Virus record (IMG/VR): IMGVR_UViG_3300013372_005923
Location: 1 to 26,851 of that record
DNA from: a virus
Reading direction: 5' to 3' (one strand)
DNA: 26,851 nucleotides
The notes beneath the pieces are model-generated. The model was given only the letters and a program-made list of their open reading frames with translations. It had not been told where the DNA came from and ran no database searches. Of this stretch, positions 16,844 to 24,308 are shown one piece after another; positions within the stretch are counted from its first letter, which is position 1, and the number at the start of each line of letters is the position of its first letter. The translations under genes were made by a program, and so were the position numbers.

Positions 16844-17612
16844 AGAAGACTTAAAACCACCAGCACATTTATCCCCTTCATCATTATCAACTTTTGAACA
16901 GTGCCCATTAAAATTCAAATACAGTAAAATTGATTTAATACCTGACGCTTCAGGGAAAGAAGCTATGTTGGGGAATTTCGTGCATGATGTTCTAGAGGTT
17001 TTGTACTCGTTACCCCAAAATGAACGAACTGTCCAAAATGCAAGGATTATTGCAACTGATTGTTGGGCAAATAAAGGTTGGGGAGAAAAAATAACCAATT
17101 TGGTCAGGAATTCTGGTGAAATAAAAAAAATACGTTGGCAAGCATGGTTCTGTATTGAAAATTTATGGCTTGTTGAAGACCCGACTTTAATTACACCAGC
17201 TGGCATAGAACATGAATTAAATGCTTCGTTACAAGGTGTAGCAATCAAGGGTTTCATAGACAGATATACCAAGTCTGAAAACAGCAGTTTAATTATCTCC
17301 GATTACAAAACAGGAAAAACACCAAGCAAAAATTGGTTATCTGGTAAATTTGAGCAACTGCGCATTTATGCGGCGTTAATGAACACAACCCAAGAATTAC
17401 CCGTTTCGTCTCTTGAATTAATTTATTTAAAAGATGGGGTCAAATTTACAGAAAACATAAATCAAGAAATGCTAAACAACACAATTGATAGAATATGTAG
17501 AATAAAATCAGAAGTAGACAAGCGTTGTCAAACTGGAATTTTTGAAGCCAAAAAATCCAAATTGTGTGATTATTGTTCCTACAAGTCAATTTGTCCAGCG
17601 TGGGGCAACTAA
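16827..17612 (+). CDS. PD-(D/E)XK nuclease, RecB/Cas4-like, with likely 4Fe-4S cluster
   Basis: The start ATG at 16827 has GGTGGG five bases upstream and overlaps the end of the annealase gene; a longer frame from 16761 lacks support. The 261 residues show SPSSLSTFEQCP (16-27), GNFVHDVLE (49-57, His53), GFIDRYT (142-148, Asp145), ISDYKTGK (157-164, Asp159 and Lys161) and QLRIYAAL (177-184), the motif order of RecB-family nucleases. Cys26 with Cys247, Cys250 and Cys256 fits the iron-sulphur cluster of AddB and Cas4. It probably makes the single strands that the Rad52-like protein anneals. There is no CRISPR array or other cas gene nearby, so a CRISPR role is unlikely. Confidence 0.9.
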   Translation: MLNENKEDLKPPAHLSPSSLSTFEQCPLKFKYSKIDLIPDASGKEAMLGNFVHDVLEVLYSLPQNERTVQNARIIATDCWANKGWGEKITNLVRNSGEIKKIRWQAWFCIENLWLVEDPTLITPAGIEHELNASLQGVAIKGFIDRYTKSENSSLIISDYKTGKTPSKNWLSGKFEQLRIYAALMNTTQELPVSSLELIYLKDGVKFTENINQEMLNNTIDRICRIKSEVDKRCQTGIFEAKKSKLCDYCSYKSICPAWGN

Positions 17613-18136
17613 TGTTTGGCGATGAAATTTTAAATGATGATGCTTTTGCTCGCTTGGTTTCTGAAGATGTTAAAAACAAAATTTCTTCAAATCAAAAACA
17701 AATTTTATTAAATCCAAAAAATTGGGAACGTTGGAAAACTGCCTTGATTTTGCTTTCCGAGAATCTAGATGAACAATTGTTTAACGTAAGCTCTGATGCT
17801 GAATCCGACAGTTCTAGATATCAAGAAATGGGCGAAGCAACATTGGCCGAAGAGGCTAAGTTGGCCTACCAAAATAAAAAAAATAAAATAAGTAGATTCA
17901 AGTTTCATGTTGATAGGCGACTTGATGAAGTTGTTCTTTTAATCGAAAAAAACGAAAAACCAAAAAATTACGATACGGCCGTAGACCCCTTAATTGATTT
18001 TTATCGCAAAGCCATAACTAACCATAGATTTTTGATTTATGAATACGATTTAGAAGAAACATCAATAGATAGAGCATTATGGGCTGCTCTTGATGGGAAA
18101 TGGGAATTTTCAAATATTACAATTGATAATTTATGA
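17612..18136 (+). CDS. Hypothetical phage protein in recombination cassette (174 aa)
   Basis: The ATG at 17612 shares its A with the preceding stop (TAATG). I recognise no family. The protein is charged, and a helical Lys/Glu-rich middle (about 75-110) is followed by DPLIDFYRKAITNHRF and a Trp-containing acidic end (ALWAALDGKWEF). It overlaps the HNH gene by four bases. The context suggests a DNA-processing accessory protein; no catalytic motif is visible. Confidence 0.75.
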   Translation: MFGDEILNDDAFARLVSEDVKNKISSNQKQILLNPKNWERWKTALILLSENLDEQLFNVSSDAESDSSRYQEMGEATLAEEAKLAYQNKKNKISRFKFHVDRRLDEVVLLIEKNEKPKNYDTAVDPLIDFYRKAITNHRFLIYEYDLEETSIDRALWAALDGKWEFSNITIDNL

Positions 18137-18438
18137 TTCGGAAAAGAAGTAAAAAACAACAGCAAAAATACGAATTAAGAAGGCCATTTGTTGAAAAAAT
18201 ATTAACTGAGCGCCCATATTGTCAAGCCTGTCCGATATTCGCAAAACACGATGGATTAACAACGTACAAAAGACTGCCCTCGGCCGATGTCCATGAATTA
18301 ATTAGGCGCTCGCAAGGTGGGTCAATATTAGACTCAGAAAACGTGCTTGCTGTTTGTCGCCCCTGCCACAACCGTATAGGCAACTATCCTAAATTGGCTT
18401 TTGAATTAGGCCTTGCCAAGCATGGTTGGGAACGGTAA
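18133..18438 (+). CDS. HNH endonuclease
   Basis: This 101-residue protein has the full HNH core: Cys30/Cys33 (CQAC) and Cys75/Cys78 (CRPC) for a structural zinc, DVHE (52-55) with the catalytic-type His54, Asn70 in SENVLAVC and His79 in CHNR. The basic N-terminus (RKRSKKQQQKY) suits DNA binding. The ATG overlaps the upstream stop (ATGA). As part of a tightly packed cassette it may be a packaging or recombination nuclease; a homing endonuclease is less likely because it is not inserted in another gene or flanked by an intron. Confidence 0.88.
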   Translation: MIRKRSKKQQQKYELRRPFVEKILTERPYCQACPIFAKHDGLTTYKRLPSADVHELIRRSQGGSILDSENVLAVCRPCHNRIGNYPKLAFELGLAKHGWER

Positions 18439-18463
18439 CTAATTTTGTACTAATCTCTATTTT

Positions 18464-19015
18464 GTGCTTGAAATAAAGATTATGGGCCTTGATTTGTCGC
18501 TTACGTCTACTGGTGTCTGTATTTCTGGCACGTCATTTTCAATCAATAGTAAACACAAAGGTACTAAACGCCTTATTGAGATTTCTGAACGGTTGCTCAA
18601 TATAATTAATTTAGAAAATCCACAAGCAATAATGCTTGAAGGTTATTCTTTTGGTTCAAAATTTAGCCGCGCGCATTCGATAGGAGAGCTCGGTGGTGTC
18701 ATCAAAACCCTTCTTTATCAAAACGGAATTCCCGTCATAGACGTGCCGCCTGCGTGTCGAGCAAAATTTGCTACAGGTAAAGGAAATGCTTCAAAAGTTG
18801 ATGTTCTTTTATCTATTTCCAACATGACTGGTTTGGAATTTTCTGGGGCCCACAAAGATGACCTTTGCGATGCTTGGGTATTAGAGCAAATGGGTCTGGC
18901 TAAATTTGGTTTGTCTAAGTTTCGTTGGTCGAAAGAGCAATTGTCTTCTTTGGACAGGATAGATTGGAGTCCATTATCTCAATTACTAAATAAGGCGGTT
19001 ACTAATGAGTCGTAG
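18464..19015 (+). CDS. RuvC-like Holliday junction resolvase
   Basis: RNase H-fold resolvases of this type cut branched DNA left by recombination or replication before packaging. The motifs are present: IMGLDLSLTSTG with Asp10, IMLEGYSFG with Glu59, and AHKDDLCDAW with Asp132/Asp133/Asp136, a complete acidic set. The length of 183 is normal. The GTG at 18464 gives a proper first strand; an ATG at 18482 would start at Met7 and cut it. No clear ribosome site precedes either. The gene overlaps the next one by 11 bases. Confidence 0.85.
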   Translation: MLEIKIMGLDLSLTSTGVCISGTSFSINSKHKGTKRLIEISERLLNIINLENPQAIMLEGYSFGSKFSRAHSIGELGGVIKTLLYQNGIPVIDVPPACRAKFATGKGNASKVDVLLSISNMTGLEFSGAHKDDLCDAWVLEQMGLAKFGLSKFRWSKEQLSSLDRIDWSPLSQLLNKAVTNES

Positions 19016-19343
19016 TTTTCCGATTAGTCAAGTTGATATCGAAGAAGAGTTGTTGCGCTTAATTGATTTACTTGAAAGTGAAACAGAAATTTTTGAAGAA
19101 TTGGCTTTGGATGCAGCTAAAAAAGAAGCATTATATAAATCAAACTGGGCAAAAGAATATCTTGCGGCTAAGGGTTCTATCAAAGAACGTGAAGCTTGGG
19201 CGGATTATAAAATGGACCAACAAAATTTTGATTTTAAGTGTGCTGAAGCTTTAGTTAAATCAAAACGAGAAAAACTTCTTTCCCTTCGTACGTCAATGGA
19301 TTCAATGCGTACACTAAATGCCAACGTTAGAGCACAGGTTTGA
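19005..19343 (+). CDS. Small coiled-coil protein of recombination cassette (112 aa)
   Basis: This is an almost fully helical, charged protein with no cysteine pair or membrane segment. AKKEALYKSNWAKEYLAA and a second Lys-rich helix near the end (VKSKREKLLSLRTSM) give a two-helix coiled-coil look that I associate, from memory, with small phage proteins near annealases. AAGGCGG lies six bases before the ATG, within the end of the RuvC-like gene. Its role is unknown; a DNA-bound accessory or structural partner of the recombination proteins is plausible. Confidence 0.75.
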   Translation: MSRSFPISQVDIEEELLRLIDLLESETEIFEELALDAAKKEALYKSNWAKEYLAAKGSIKEREAWADYKMDQQNFDFKCAEALVKSKREKLLSLRTSMDSMRTLNANVRAQV

Positions 19344-19345
19344 AC

Positions 19346-20143
19346 ATGGTAGAAAATATTCACAATTCACTTAAGTCTTTGGTGGTATCAATTGACTCAT
19401 TAACCAATCTGGATAAAAATCCTCGAAAAGGCAATATTGATGCTATTGCGGCTTCATACCAAGAATTCGGACAAATAAAACCAATCGTTGCAAAGAAAAA
19501 CGACGATGGTACAGCCACAGTTATCGCAGGAAACCACCAATTAATGGCTGCAAAAAAACTTGGTTGGGAAAAAATTGCTTGTGTATTTTTGGAAGGGAAT
19601 GACGAAAGAGCAATTGCTTTTGCCCTTGCCGACAACCGCACCATGGAGCTTGGATATACCGACGACGATTTGCTCCATAAAATGCTTGTTGATATATCTG
19701 CTGATTATGGTTCCCTTTGGGACAGTCTTGGCTGGGACGAATTTGAGATGGCGGTAATTGACGACAGAGCAACACGCAAACAAGCTGCGGAAACGATTGA
19801 TAGTCAGTATTTTACGCCAGTCATTGTTCTTTCAAATGAAGAAAAATCTATTGAGGAAAATAATCAAAAAATAAAAGAAATGGTACAAACCGACGAAGAC
19901 GATGGCAAGTCAAAAATTATGGTTGATAAAAATCTTGACCAAAATTCAATCGCGACAAAAGGTTCGACTTCAGTTTCGTCCGCCCCACAAGCGGTAGTTC
20001 AATACACTATTGTTTTTGACAACCCACAACAGCAATCTCGATGGTATGACTTTGTTAGATGGCTTAGGGCAAATCCAAGCATTGATGGCAATACGACTGC
20101 CGAACGTCTCATGAATTTCATAGACGAACATTGTGAAATTTAA
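19346..20143 (+). CDS. ParB-like (IbrB-type) protein, first of the ParB-PAPS trio
   Basis: The N-terminal ParB/Srx-fold domain is visible: NPRKGNIDAIAASYQEFGQIKPI (25-47), TVIAGNHQLMAAKKLGW (58-74), and FALADNRTMELG. The usual ParB GERR box reads GNHQ. A low-complexity acidic linker (about 150-215) leads to a C-terminal domain with YTIVFDNPQQQSRWYDFVRWLRA, as in other phage ParB-like proteins. The ATG at 19346 is chosen over a TTG at 19340. It shares a base with the next gene (TAATG). In the E. coli IbrB-IbrA pair a ParB-like protein works with a PAPS-reductase-like one, and the same neighbourhood is seen here. There is no parA, so plasmid-style partition is unlikely. Confidence 0.85.
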   Translation: MVENIHNSLKSLVVSIDSLTNLDKNPRKGNIDAIAASYQEFGQIKPIVAKKNDDGTATVIAGNHQLMAAKKLGWEKIACVFLEGNDERAIAFALADNRTMELGYTDDDLLHKMLVDISADYGSLWDSLGWDEFEMAVIDDRATRKQAAETIDSQYFTPVIVLSNEEKSIEENNQKIKEMVQTDEDDGKSKIMVDKNLDQNSIATKGSTSVSSAPQAVVQYTIVFDNPQQQSRWYDFVRWLRANPSIDGNTTAERLMNFIDEHCEI

Positions 20144-21282
20144 TGACCAGACAAAGAATGTTTTTAGACATAAATTGTCTTGAGGCAGCACGTGCTCGCA
20201 TTAGGCATGTTTATGACACTTTTGACACTGTGTGTGTACAGTTTTCTGGAGGTAAAGATTCAACAGCAATTCTCTATTTAGCAAAAGAGGTCCACGAAGA
20301 ACGTGGACTAGGTCCAGTCAGGGTGATTTTTAGAGATGAAGAAATGGTCAGCCCTCGCACTATTGAATATGTTGAGCGGGTTCGCAACTATCCGTGGGTG
20401 AACATGGAATGGTATTGTTTGCCATCTAGTTCAGAAATTTGGGTGCTCGGCCGTAGGCAGTCGGTTCTTTTTTGGAGTGAAAAACGTAAGAACGAAGGAC
20501 GATTAGTTCGTGATGTCCCACCATTCGCAATTACTGGAAAACACTTTGGCTTATCACACGCCGAACCATTGCCTCAATCAATTGACTATTACACAATGCA
20601 GGGGAAAACTGGAAGTGTTGCTTTCCTTACTGGAGTTAGAGCAAATGAATCAATGATTCGCTATCGCTCACTTGTGCAAAAGCTACATGAAAATTATATT
20701 GTTACCCCTTATAAAATGAAAAAAAATATTCCTTTAAAGTTTGCAAAAGTTATTTACGATTGGCAAATTGATGACGTTTTTAAATTTTTAAGCGAAGAAC
20801 ATAATGCGGAATACTGTTCTTATTATGACGTAGCGGCAATGACTGGTAGCAATACTAGGGTGGGTATTCCATTGCACGCGATTGCAATTAGACGAATAGG
20901 TGACGTGATAGTAACAGAGCCAGAATTCTATGACCGACTTGTAACGGCTTTCCCATATATTGATGCTCAACGTCTTTATTGGCCATCTCTTGATGTTGAT
21001 TACATAATTAATAAATATGCATCACTTGGTTTTGATGGAGCATCTATGTTTATCGAAGACTACGTAATTGGTCCAGCAAAAATTAAAAAAGCTCGTGTAT
21101 TTGTTGCAGAATTTAGGAGAAAGCATTTAAGTGACCCCAGGTCTTACACTATTTATCAACTTATCCGCACATTGTTTTTGAATCAAATTGCTTCTGTGGT
21201 TTCGGCCAGCCCCATTGGCCCAAAAACAAAAGTTCACTCGGTCAGGGAAGTTTCAGAAATCGAAAATCAGTACATTGATTAA
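20143..21282 (+). CDS. PAPS reductase-like ATP pyrophosphatase (IbrA-type)
   Basis: This 379-residue protein of the adenine nucleotide alpha-hydrolase fold has the PP-loop SGGKDST at 35-41, RDEEM near 65, and LTGVRANESMIRYRSL near 162-177, typical of PAPS reductases and IbrA-like proteins. The C-terminal half (about 185-379) includes VIYDWQIDDVFKFL and is specific to this group. It lies between two ParB-like genes, with a one-base overlap to the first. Sulphate assimilation is unlikely without partner genes. Nucleotide or DNA modification, regulation with the ParB-like partner, or hijacking of adenylylated substrates are alternatives. DndC of phosphorothioation shares the fold, but no other dnd gene is present. 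Confidence 0.88.
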   Translation: MTRQRMFLDINCLEAARARIRHVYDTFDTVCVQFSGGKDSTAILYLAKEVHEERGLGPVRVIFRDEEMVSPRTIEYVERVRNYPWVNMEWYCLPSSSEIWVLGRRQSVLFWSEKRKNEGRLVRDVPPFAITGKHFGLSHAEPLPQSIDYYTMQGKTGSVAFLTGVRANESMIRYRSLVQKLHENYIVTPYKMKKNIPLKFAKVIYDWQIDDVFKFLSEEHNAEYCSYYDVAAMTGSNTRVGIPLHAIAIRRIGDVIVTEPEFYDRLVTAFPYIDAQRLYWPSLDVDYIINKYASLGFDGASMFIEDYVIGPAKIKKARVFVAEFRRKHLSDPRSYTIYQLIRTLFLNQIASVVSASPIGPKTKVHSVREVSEIENQYID

Positions 21283-21300
21283 AAACTTAAAGGTGATTAC

Positions 21301-21849
21301 ATGAAAATAGAAATGATTAAGGTTGAACAATTACAGAAACCAGAATGGCACTCGACACATATTCTTCGTCCTGATTTGCTTGTTTTGTCATCGTCCTTAA
21401 TGTGTAATGGTTTTATTTCCCCAATTGTGGCACAAAAAGAAACAAACATAATTATTGATGGTTATCAGCGTTGGATGCTTGCAAAAGATTTATTGGAGTT
21501 AAATAAAAAAATTAATGGTTTAATTCCTGTTTTTTTTGTTGATTGCAATTCTCTGGAAGCAATGCTCATGCATTTACAAATAAATAGGGGTAGAGGTATT
21601 TTGTTGGCTCATAAAGTGTCGTCAATAATTAGGGATTTATTTAATAGCGGCAAATATGACGAAAAAGATTTTGACAGGCTATTGACTATGAAGTATGATG
21701 AATTAGAAGTTCTCTTTAATCCAACAATTTTAAAACAACGAAAAATTTCAGAACACAAGTACTCACGAGCCTGGGTTCCAGTTGAAGCGCCAGCTGGCAC
21801 AGTAGATAATGGTCCAACGACTGAACGACCGCCCAATGCCGATAGGTAA
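21301..21849 (+). CDS. Second, shorter ParB-like protein
   Basis: This is a ParB/Srx-like domain of 182 residues: LVLSSSLMCNGFISPIV (27-43), IIIDGYQRWMLAKDL (50-64) with GYQRW in place of GERR, and MLMHLQINRGRG. The tail beyond 150 is Pro-rich and probably disordered. A good site, AAAGGTG, stands five bases before the ATG, and a 19-base gap separates it from the PAPS-like gene. Its sequence is clearly different from that of the first ParB-like protein, so the two are not a recent duplication; one may read a target or modification and the other regulate the enzyme (inference). Confidence 0.82.
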   Translation: MKIEMIKVEQLQKPEWHSTHILRPDLLVLSSSLMCNGFISPIVAQKETNIIIDGYQRWMLAKDLLELNKKINGLIPVFFVDCNSLEAMLMHLQINRGRGILLAHKVSSIIRDLFNSGKYDEKDFDRLLTMKYDELEVLFNPTILKQRKISEHKYSRAWVPVEAPAGTVDNGPTTERPPNADR

Positions 21850-21869
21850 TATTCGTTAGCCAACAAAGA

Positions 21870-21878
21870 TGCTACAAT
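21870..21878 (+). promoter_or_regulatory. Candidate extended -10 promoter TGCTACAAT before the neck/tail genes
   Basis: TG-n-TACAAT is an extended -10 box. It lies 30 bases before the ATG at 21908 and is followed by TTAGGTA (21881-21887). No convincing -35 is present, which extended -10 promoters can lack. It would start transcription of the neck and tail genes. Confidence 0.45.
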
Positions 21879-21907
21879 CGTTAGGTATCAACAGTTTTGG
21901 AGCAAAC

Positions 21908-22126
21908 ATGATTCAAATTTTTCGCGACACTCAAGACCTCGGTGGAGACGAAGATGAGGGTCGTGGCGGAACTCTGCGAAGACTGCTAAATAGAGGAAAT
22001 GAAGCTATTGCTCAACGTCGAACTGGTCGTAGGCCAACAGCAACAGTACCCGAAATCCTTGGAGAATCAGCGGTTGGTCGACTGGTGAACCGTGCTCGTG
22101 GAGCCTTGCGACGTCGTCGCGGGTAA
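21908..22126 (+). CDS. Small Arg-rich basic protein before the head-tail connector (72 aa)
   Basis: The start at 21908 has GGAG five bases upstream; an in-frame ATG at 21869 lies within the candidate promoter and lacks a site. An acidic N-terminus (DLGGDEDEGRGG) is followed by a strongly basic region with RRTGRR and a terminal RGALRRRRG. No family is recognised. A nucleic-acid-binding or small virion protein is plausible from its charge and from being first in the neck/tail run. G+C is visibly higher than in the neighbours because of the Arg and Gly codons. Confidence 0.65.
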   Translation: MIQIFRDTQDLGGDEDEGRGGTLRRLLNRGNEAIAQRRTGRRPTATVPEILGESAVGRLVNRARGALRRRRG

Positions 22127-22155
22127 ATCTTAATACTCCCAAATTGGGGTAAAAT

Positions 22156-22788
22156 ATGCTTGTAACATCCGCTGATTTAAGAACATACATGGATATTACT
22201 TTGTCTAATCGGCAATTAGATGCGGCAGACATTGTGTTGGCTGGCCTACAAAGCGAATTAGAGTCTTATCTAAATAGGCCAATTGAGGTTGGTACATTTA
22301 CAAACGAAAAACACGTTCTTCCAGCTACGCATGTTGGAATACCAATGACTTCATTTTTTTATAATCAAAGCCTGGACAGCACTTCAGCCCAGGGCACGGT
22401 CACCTATAGTGAGCCACCAACGACTATCTATTTAAGAAATAGCCCAGTGGTGACAGTTACTAATGTTACTTTAACTCCAACTCAATCTCCATTACAGGTC
22501 CTGGTTGTGGACCAAGACTATACGGTTCGTAGATATGGCATAGATGTTTATCGTGGATTTGCTAACGATGTTTTAAGAGTTACGTACACCGCTGGCCTTG
22601 CAGGTGCAAACATTGCCATGTTCAAACTCATGATTCTTCGCGCCGCAACAAGAGAAATGCAAAATATGCATGACGACGTTGTGGGTGTGAAGGATTTAAA
22701 TCCACGAGGTGTCGCGATAGCAGAAACTGGATTTACCGACAAGGAATTAGCAATGTTAAAAAGATACAGAAGACATCGGATTGCTTAG
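22156..22788 (+). CDS. Head-tail connector (adaptor) protein, HK97 gp6-like
   Basis: This 210-residue protein begins LVTSADLRTYMDITLSNRQLDAADIVLAGLQSELESYLNRPIE, the helical start typical of gp6/gp15-type adaptors that bind under the portal. A beta-rich middle follows (TIYLRNSPVVTVTNVTL, YTVRRYGIDVYRG), then a helical C-terminus. This part, RVTYTAGLAG followed by KLMILRAATREMQNM, is also usual in the family. GGGG precedes the ATG. It comes just before the gpG/gp10-like completion protein, the normal order for neck genes. Confidence 0.8.
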   Translation: MLVTSADLRTYMDITLSNRQLDAADIVLAGLQSELESYLNRPIEVGTFTNEKHVLPATHVGIPMTSFFYNQSLDSTSAQGTVTYSEPPTTIYLRNSPVVTVTNVTLTPTQSPLQVLVVDQDYTVRRYGIDVYRGFANDVLRVTYTAGLAGANIAMFKLMILRAATREMQNMHDDVVGVKDLNPRGVAIAETGFTDKELAMLKRYRRHRIA

Positions 22789-23262
22789 ATGCGACCTTTT
22801 GTATCTTACAGAAAAGAAGAATATGGTATCAATGATACTAAGGAAAAATTACGAGACGTAAAACGCCGTAGCAAAAACCTTGAGCCAGTTCTTAGGGCCG
22901 CTGGAATTTCTTTAAAAAAATACTTAGCCTCAAACTACACTGGACAAGGGTTACTTGTTGGTGGTTGGGCTCCATTGGACCCAAAATATGCTGCGTGGAA
23001 AGCTGTAAATTTTCCAGGAGCACCACCCATGGTTAGGAGTGGTGCGCTGTTTAATTCTGTTGCTGTTGTTGGACCAGAAGTTGATGCCCATGATAATTGG
23101 GCTACCTATGAGTTAAAAGGCGTGAACTATGCAAAGTTCCATCAATATGGAACAACAAAGATGCCCAAGAGACAAATTTGGTTTGCACCAGAAATCTGGC
23201 AAGATGAACTCAAAGACAAAATTGCTAATTATGTTATGAATGGTGTTTTGAATGTTGACTGA
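22789..23262 (+). CDS. Head/tail completion protein (Mu gpG / HK97 gp10-like)
   Basis: Its ATG directly follows the previous stop. The 157 residues carry the signature YAKFHQYGTTKMPKRQIWF (about 117-135), the YA.FHQ.G...P.R.F pattern of phage virion morphogenesis proteins. A helical N-terminus (LRDVKRRSKNLEPVLRAAG) and GGWAPLDPKYAAWKA also fit. Such proteins close the neck or tail before joining. It overlaps the next gene by 11 bases. Confidence 0.82.
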   Translation: MRPFVSYRKEEYGINDTKEKLRDVKRRSKNLEPVLRAAGISLKKYLASNYTGQGLLVGGWAPLDPKYAAWKAVNFPGAPPMVRSGALFNSVAVVGPEVDAHDNWATYELKGVNYAKFHQYGTTKMPKRQIWFAPEIWQDELKDKIANYVMNGVLNVD

Positions 23263-23893
23263 TTCTTATTATTTGATGCACGGTGCACAGTTTGCTAAAC
23301 AGTACGTTTCAAACTACCTTGAAACAGACATCCCGTTAAGGTGTAATCGTTACAGGAACGGTTGGAACTTAAGCAATGCTCAACTTCCAACTCCTGAAAA
23401 ATTTCATACTTTTGAGCCACTAGCTCTTGATGCTTGGCCAACAATCATTACTGTGGTTATATCTACTTCTTCTTTTAATAGAGAATCATATGACGGTTTT
23501 GACCCCCTTTATCGAGTTGTCTATCAGATGAGAACCTATGTTTGGTGCAGGGGTCTTGGTTCCGAAGAGGCGACAATCGCTAGAGACAGACTTACAACAG
23601 TGGTTCGCTCGGCATTATTGGATTACCCATGTCTACAGGCGACAGACTCTCGTCAGACATTTCAGGCGATGATTGACGAATCTTCTTTGAGGGAGGAATT
23701 TTCAGATACAACCCTTCTTAAGGGTGACAGAGTTATGGCTGGTTCGTACTTAGGTTACGAATTATCAATTAATGAAATAGTGACACGAACCGACATATTT
23801 CAACCAACTCAAGAAAATCCAGCTGAGATTCAATTGCAAGTCAAACAACAGGGCGTTACTGACACTGACCTGTCAGCATCAAATTGGTCTTAG
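23252..23893 (+). CDS. Putative tail terminator / tail completion protein
   Basis: The 213 residues have an alpha/beta middle (AWPTIITVVIST, YRVVYQMRTYVWCRG) and a helix with ARDRLTTVVRSALLD, as in tail terminators that form a ring at the top of the tail tube. No strict motif is seen, so the call rests on fold pattern and position between the gpG-like protein and the sheath. The C-terminal 35 residues look disordered. Residual alternative: another neck protein. Confidence 0.6.
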   Translation: MLTDSYYLMHGAQFAKQYVSNYLETDIPLRCNRYRNGWNLSNAQLPTPEKFHTFEPLALDAWPTIITVVISTSSFNRESYDGFDPLYRVVYQMRTYVWCRGLGSEEATIARDRLTTVVRSALLDYPCLQATDSRQTFQAMIDESSLREEFSDTTLLKGDRVMAGSYLGYELSINEIVTRTDIFQPTQENPAEIQLQVKQQGVTDTDLSASNWS

Positions 23894-23921
23894 TTCTATT
23901 ACGGCTATTGTTTTTTAGGTA
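23884..23921 (+). promoter_or_regulatory. Candidate promoter TTGGTC-16-TATTGT with downstream TTAGGTA
   Basis: TTGGTC (23884-23889) and TATTGT (23906-23911) lie at and just after the stop of the tail terminator candidate. TTT and TTAGGTA (23915-23921) follow, repeating the layout at 15622-15637. It would give extra transcription of the small protein, sheath and tube. Confidence 0.4.
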
Positions 23922-23956
23922 CAATTAAGCATCTCGTCTAGATTGGATTTTTAAAA

Positions 23957-24250
23957 ATGCCTCAATTATTAACATTTCTATCTTCAGATATCGATTTAAA
24001 AAGCATTAAAGAATCTGGAGTCGTCTACAAAAACGTATCTTTGGGAGCCGTTGAGGTAGATGAATTAGGGACAATGGTGCATGTAAATCAAATTTTTTTA
24101 ACTGACAAAAGCAATGCCGTGCTTGACAAGCTAGTTAAAAAAGGAAATTTAATTGTTTTGAAGTCTTTTTTGGCTAGTAAGGCTTCTCTGAAGAAAGAAG
24201 AAGTTCCGCAAACAGTTGCACAGACTGACCAGCAATCATCTGTACAATAG
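23957..24250 (+). CDS. Small unknown protein before the tail sheath (97 aa)
   Basis: I recognise no family. Residues 1-75 look like a compact alpha/beta fold (VYKNVSLGAVEVDELGTMVH, then a Lys-rich helix), and the last 20 are a Gln/Ser-rich tail. It is placed between the tail terminator candidate and the sheath, after a 63-base leader. A small tail or chaperone protein is plausible. The ribosome site is weak. Confidence 0.65.
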   Translation: MPQLLTFLSSDIDLKSIKESGVVYKNVSLGAVEVDELGTMVHVNQIFLTDKSNAVLDKLVKKGNLIVLKSFLASKASLKKEEVPQTVAQTDQQSSVQ

Positions 24251-24308
24251 AAGCAAACAAGGTGTTATTTTCTTGCAACTTAGTGTTCAAAAAGATTAGG
24301 AAGGTTTT

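Noticed and set aside
16787-17272. Minus-strand 161-aa open frame opposite the RecB/Cas4-like nuclease
   Set aside because: The plus-strand gene carries all nuclease motifs; the antisense frame shows none.
16827-17612. Cas4-like nuclease as a sign of a CRISPR system
   Set aside because: There is no repeat-spacer array and no cas1, cas2 or effector gene in the window; the neighbour is a Rad52-like annealase.
20143-21282. DndC and a full DNA phosphorothioation system
   Set aside because: Only the shared fold is present; no dndA, dndB, dndD or dndE is recognised, and the ParB-like partners fit IbrAB better.
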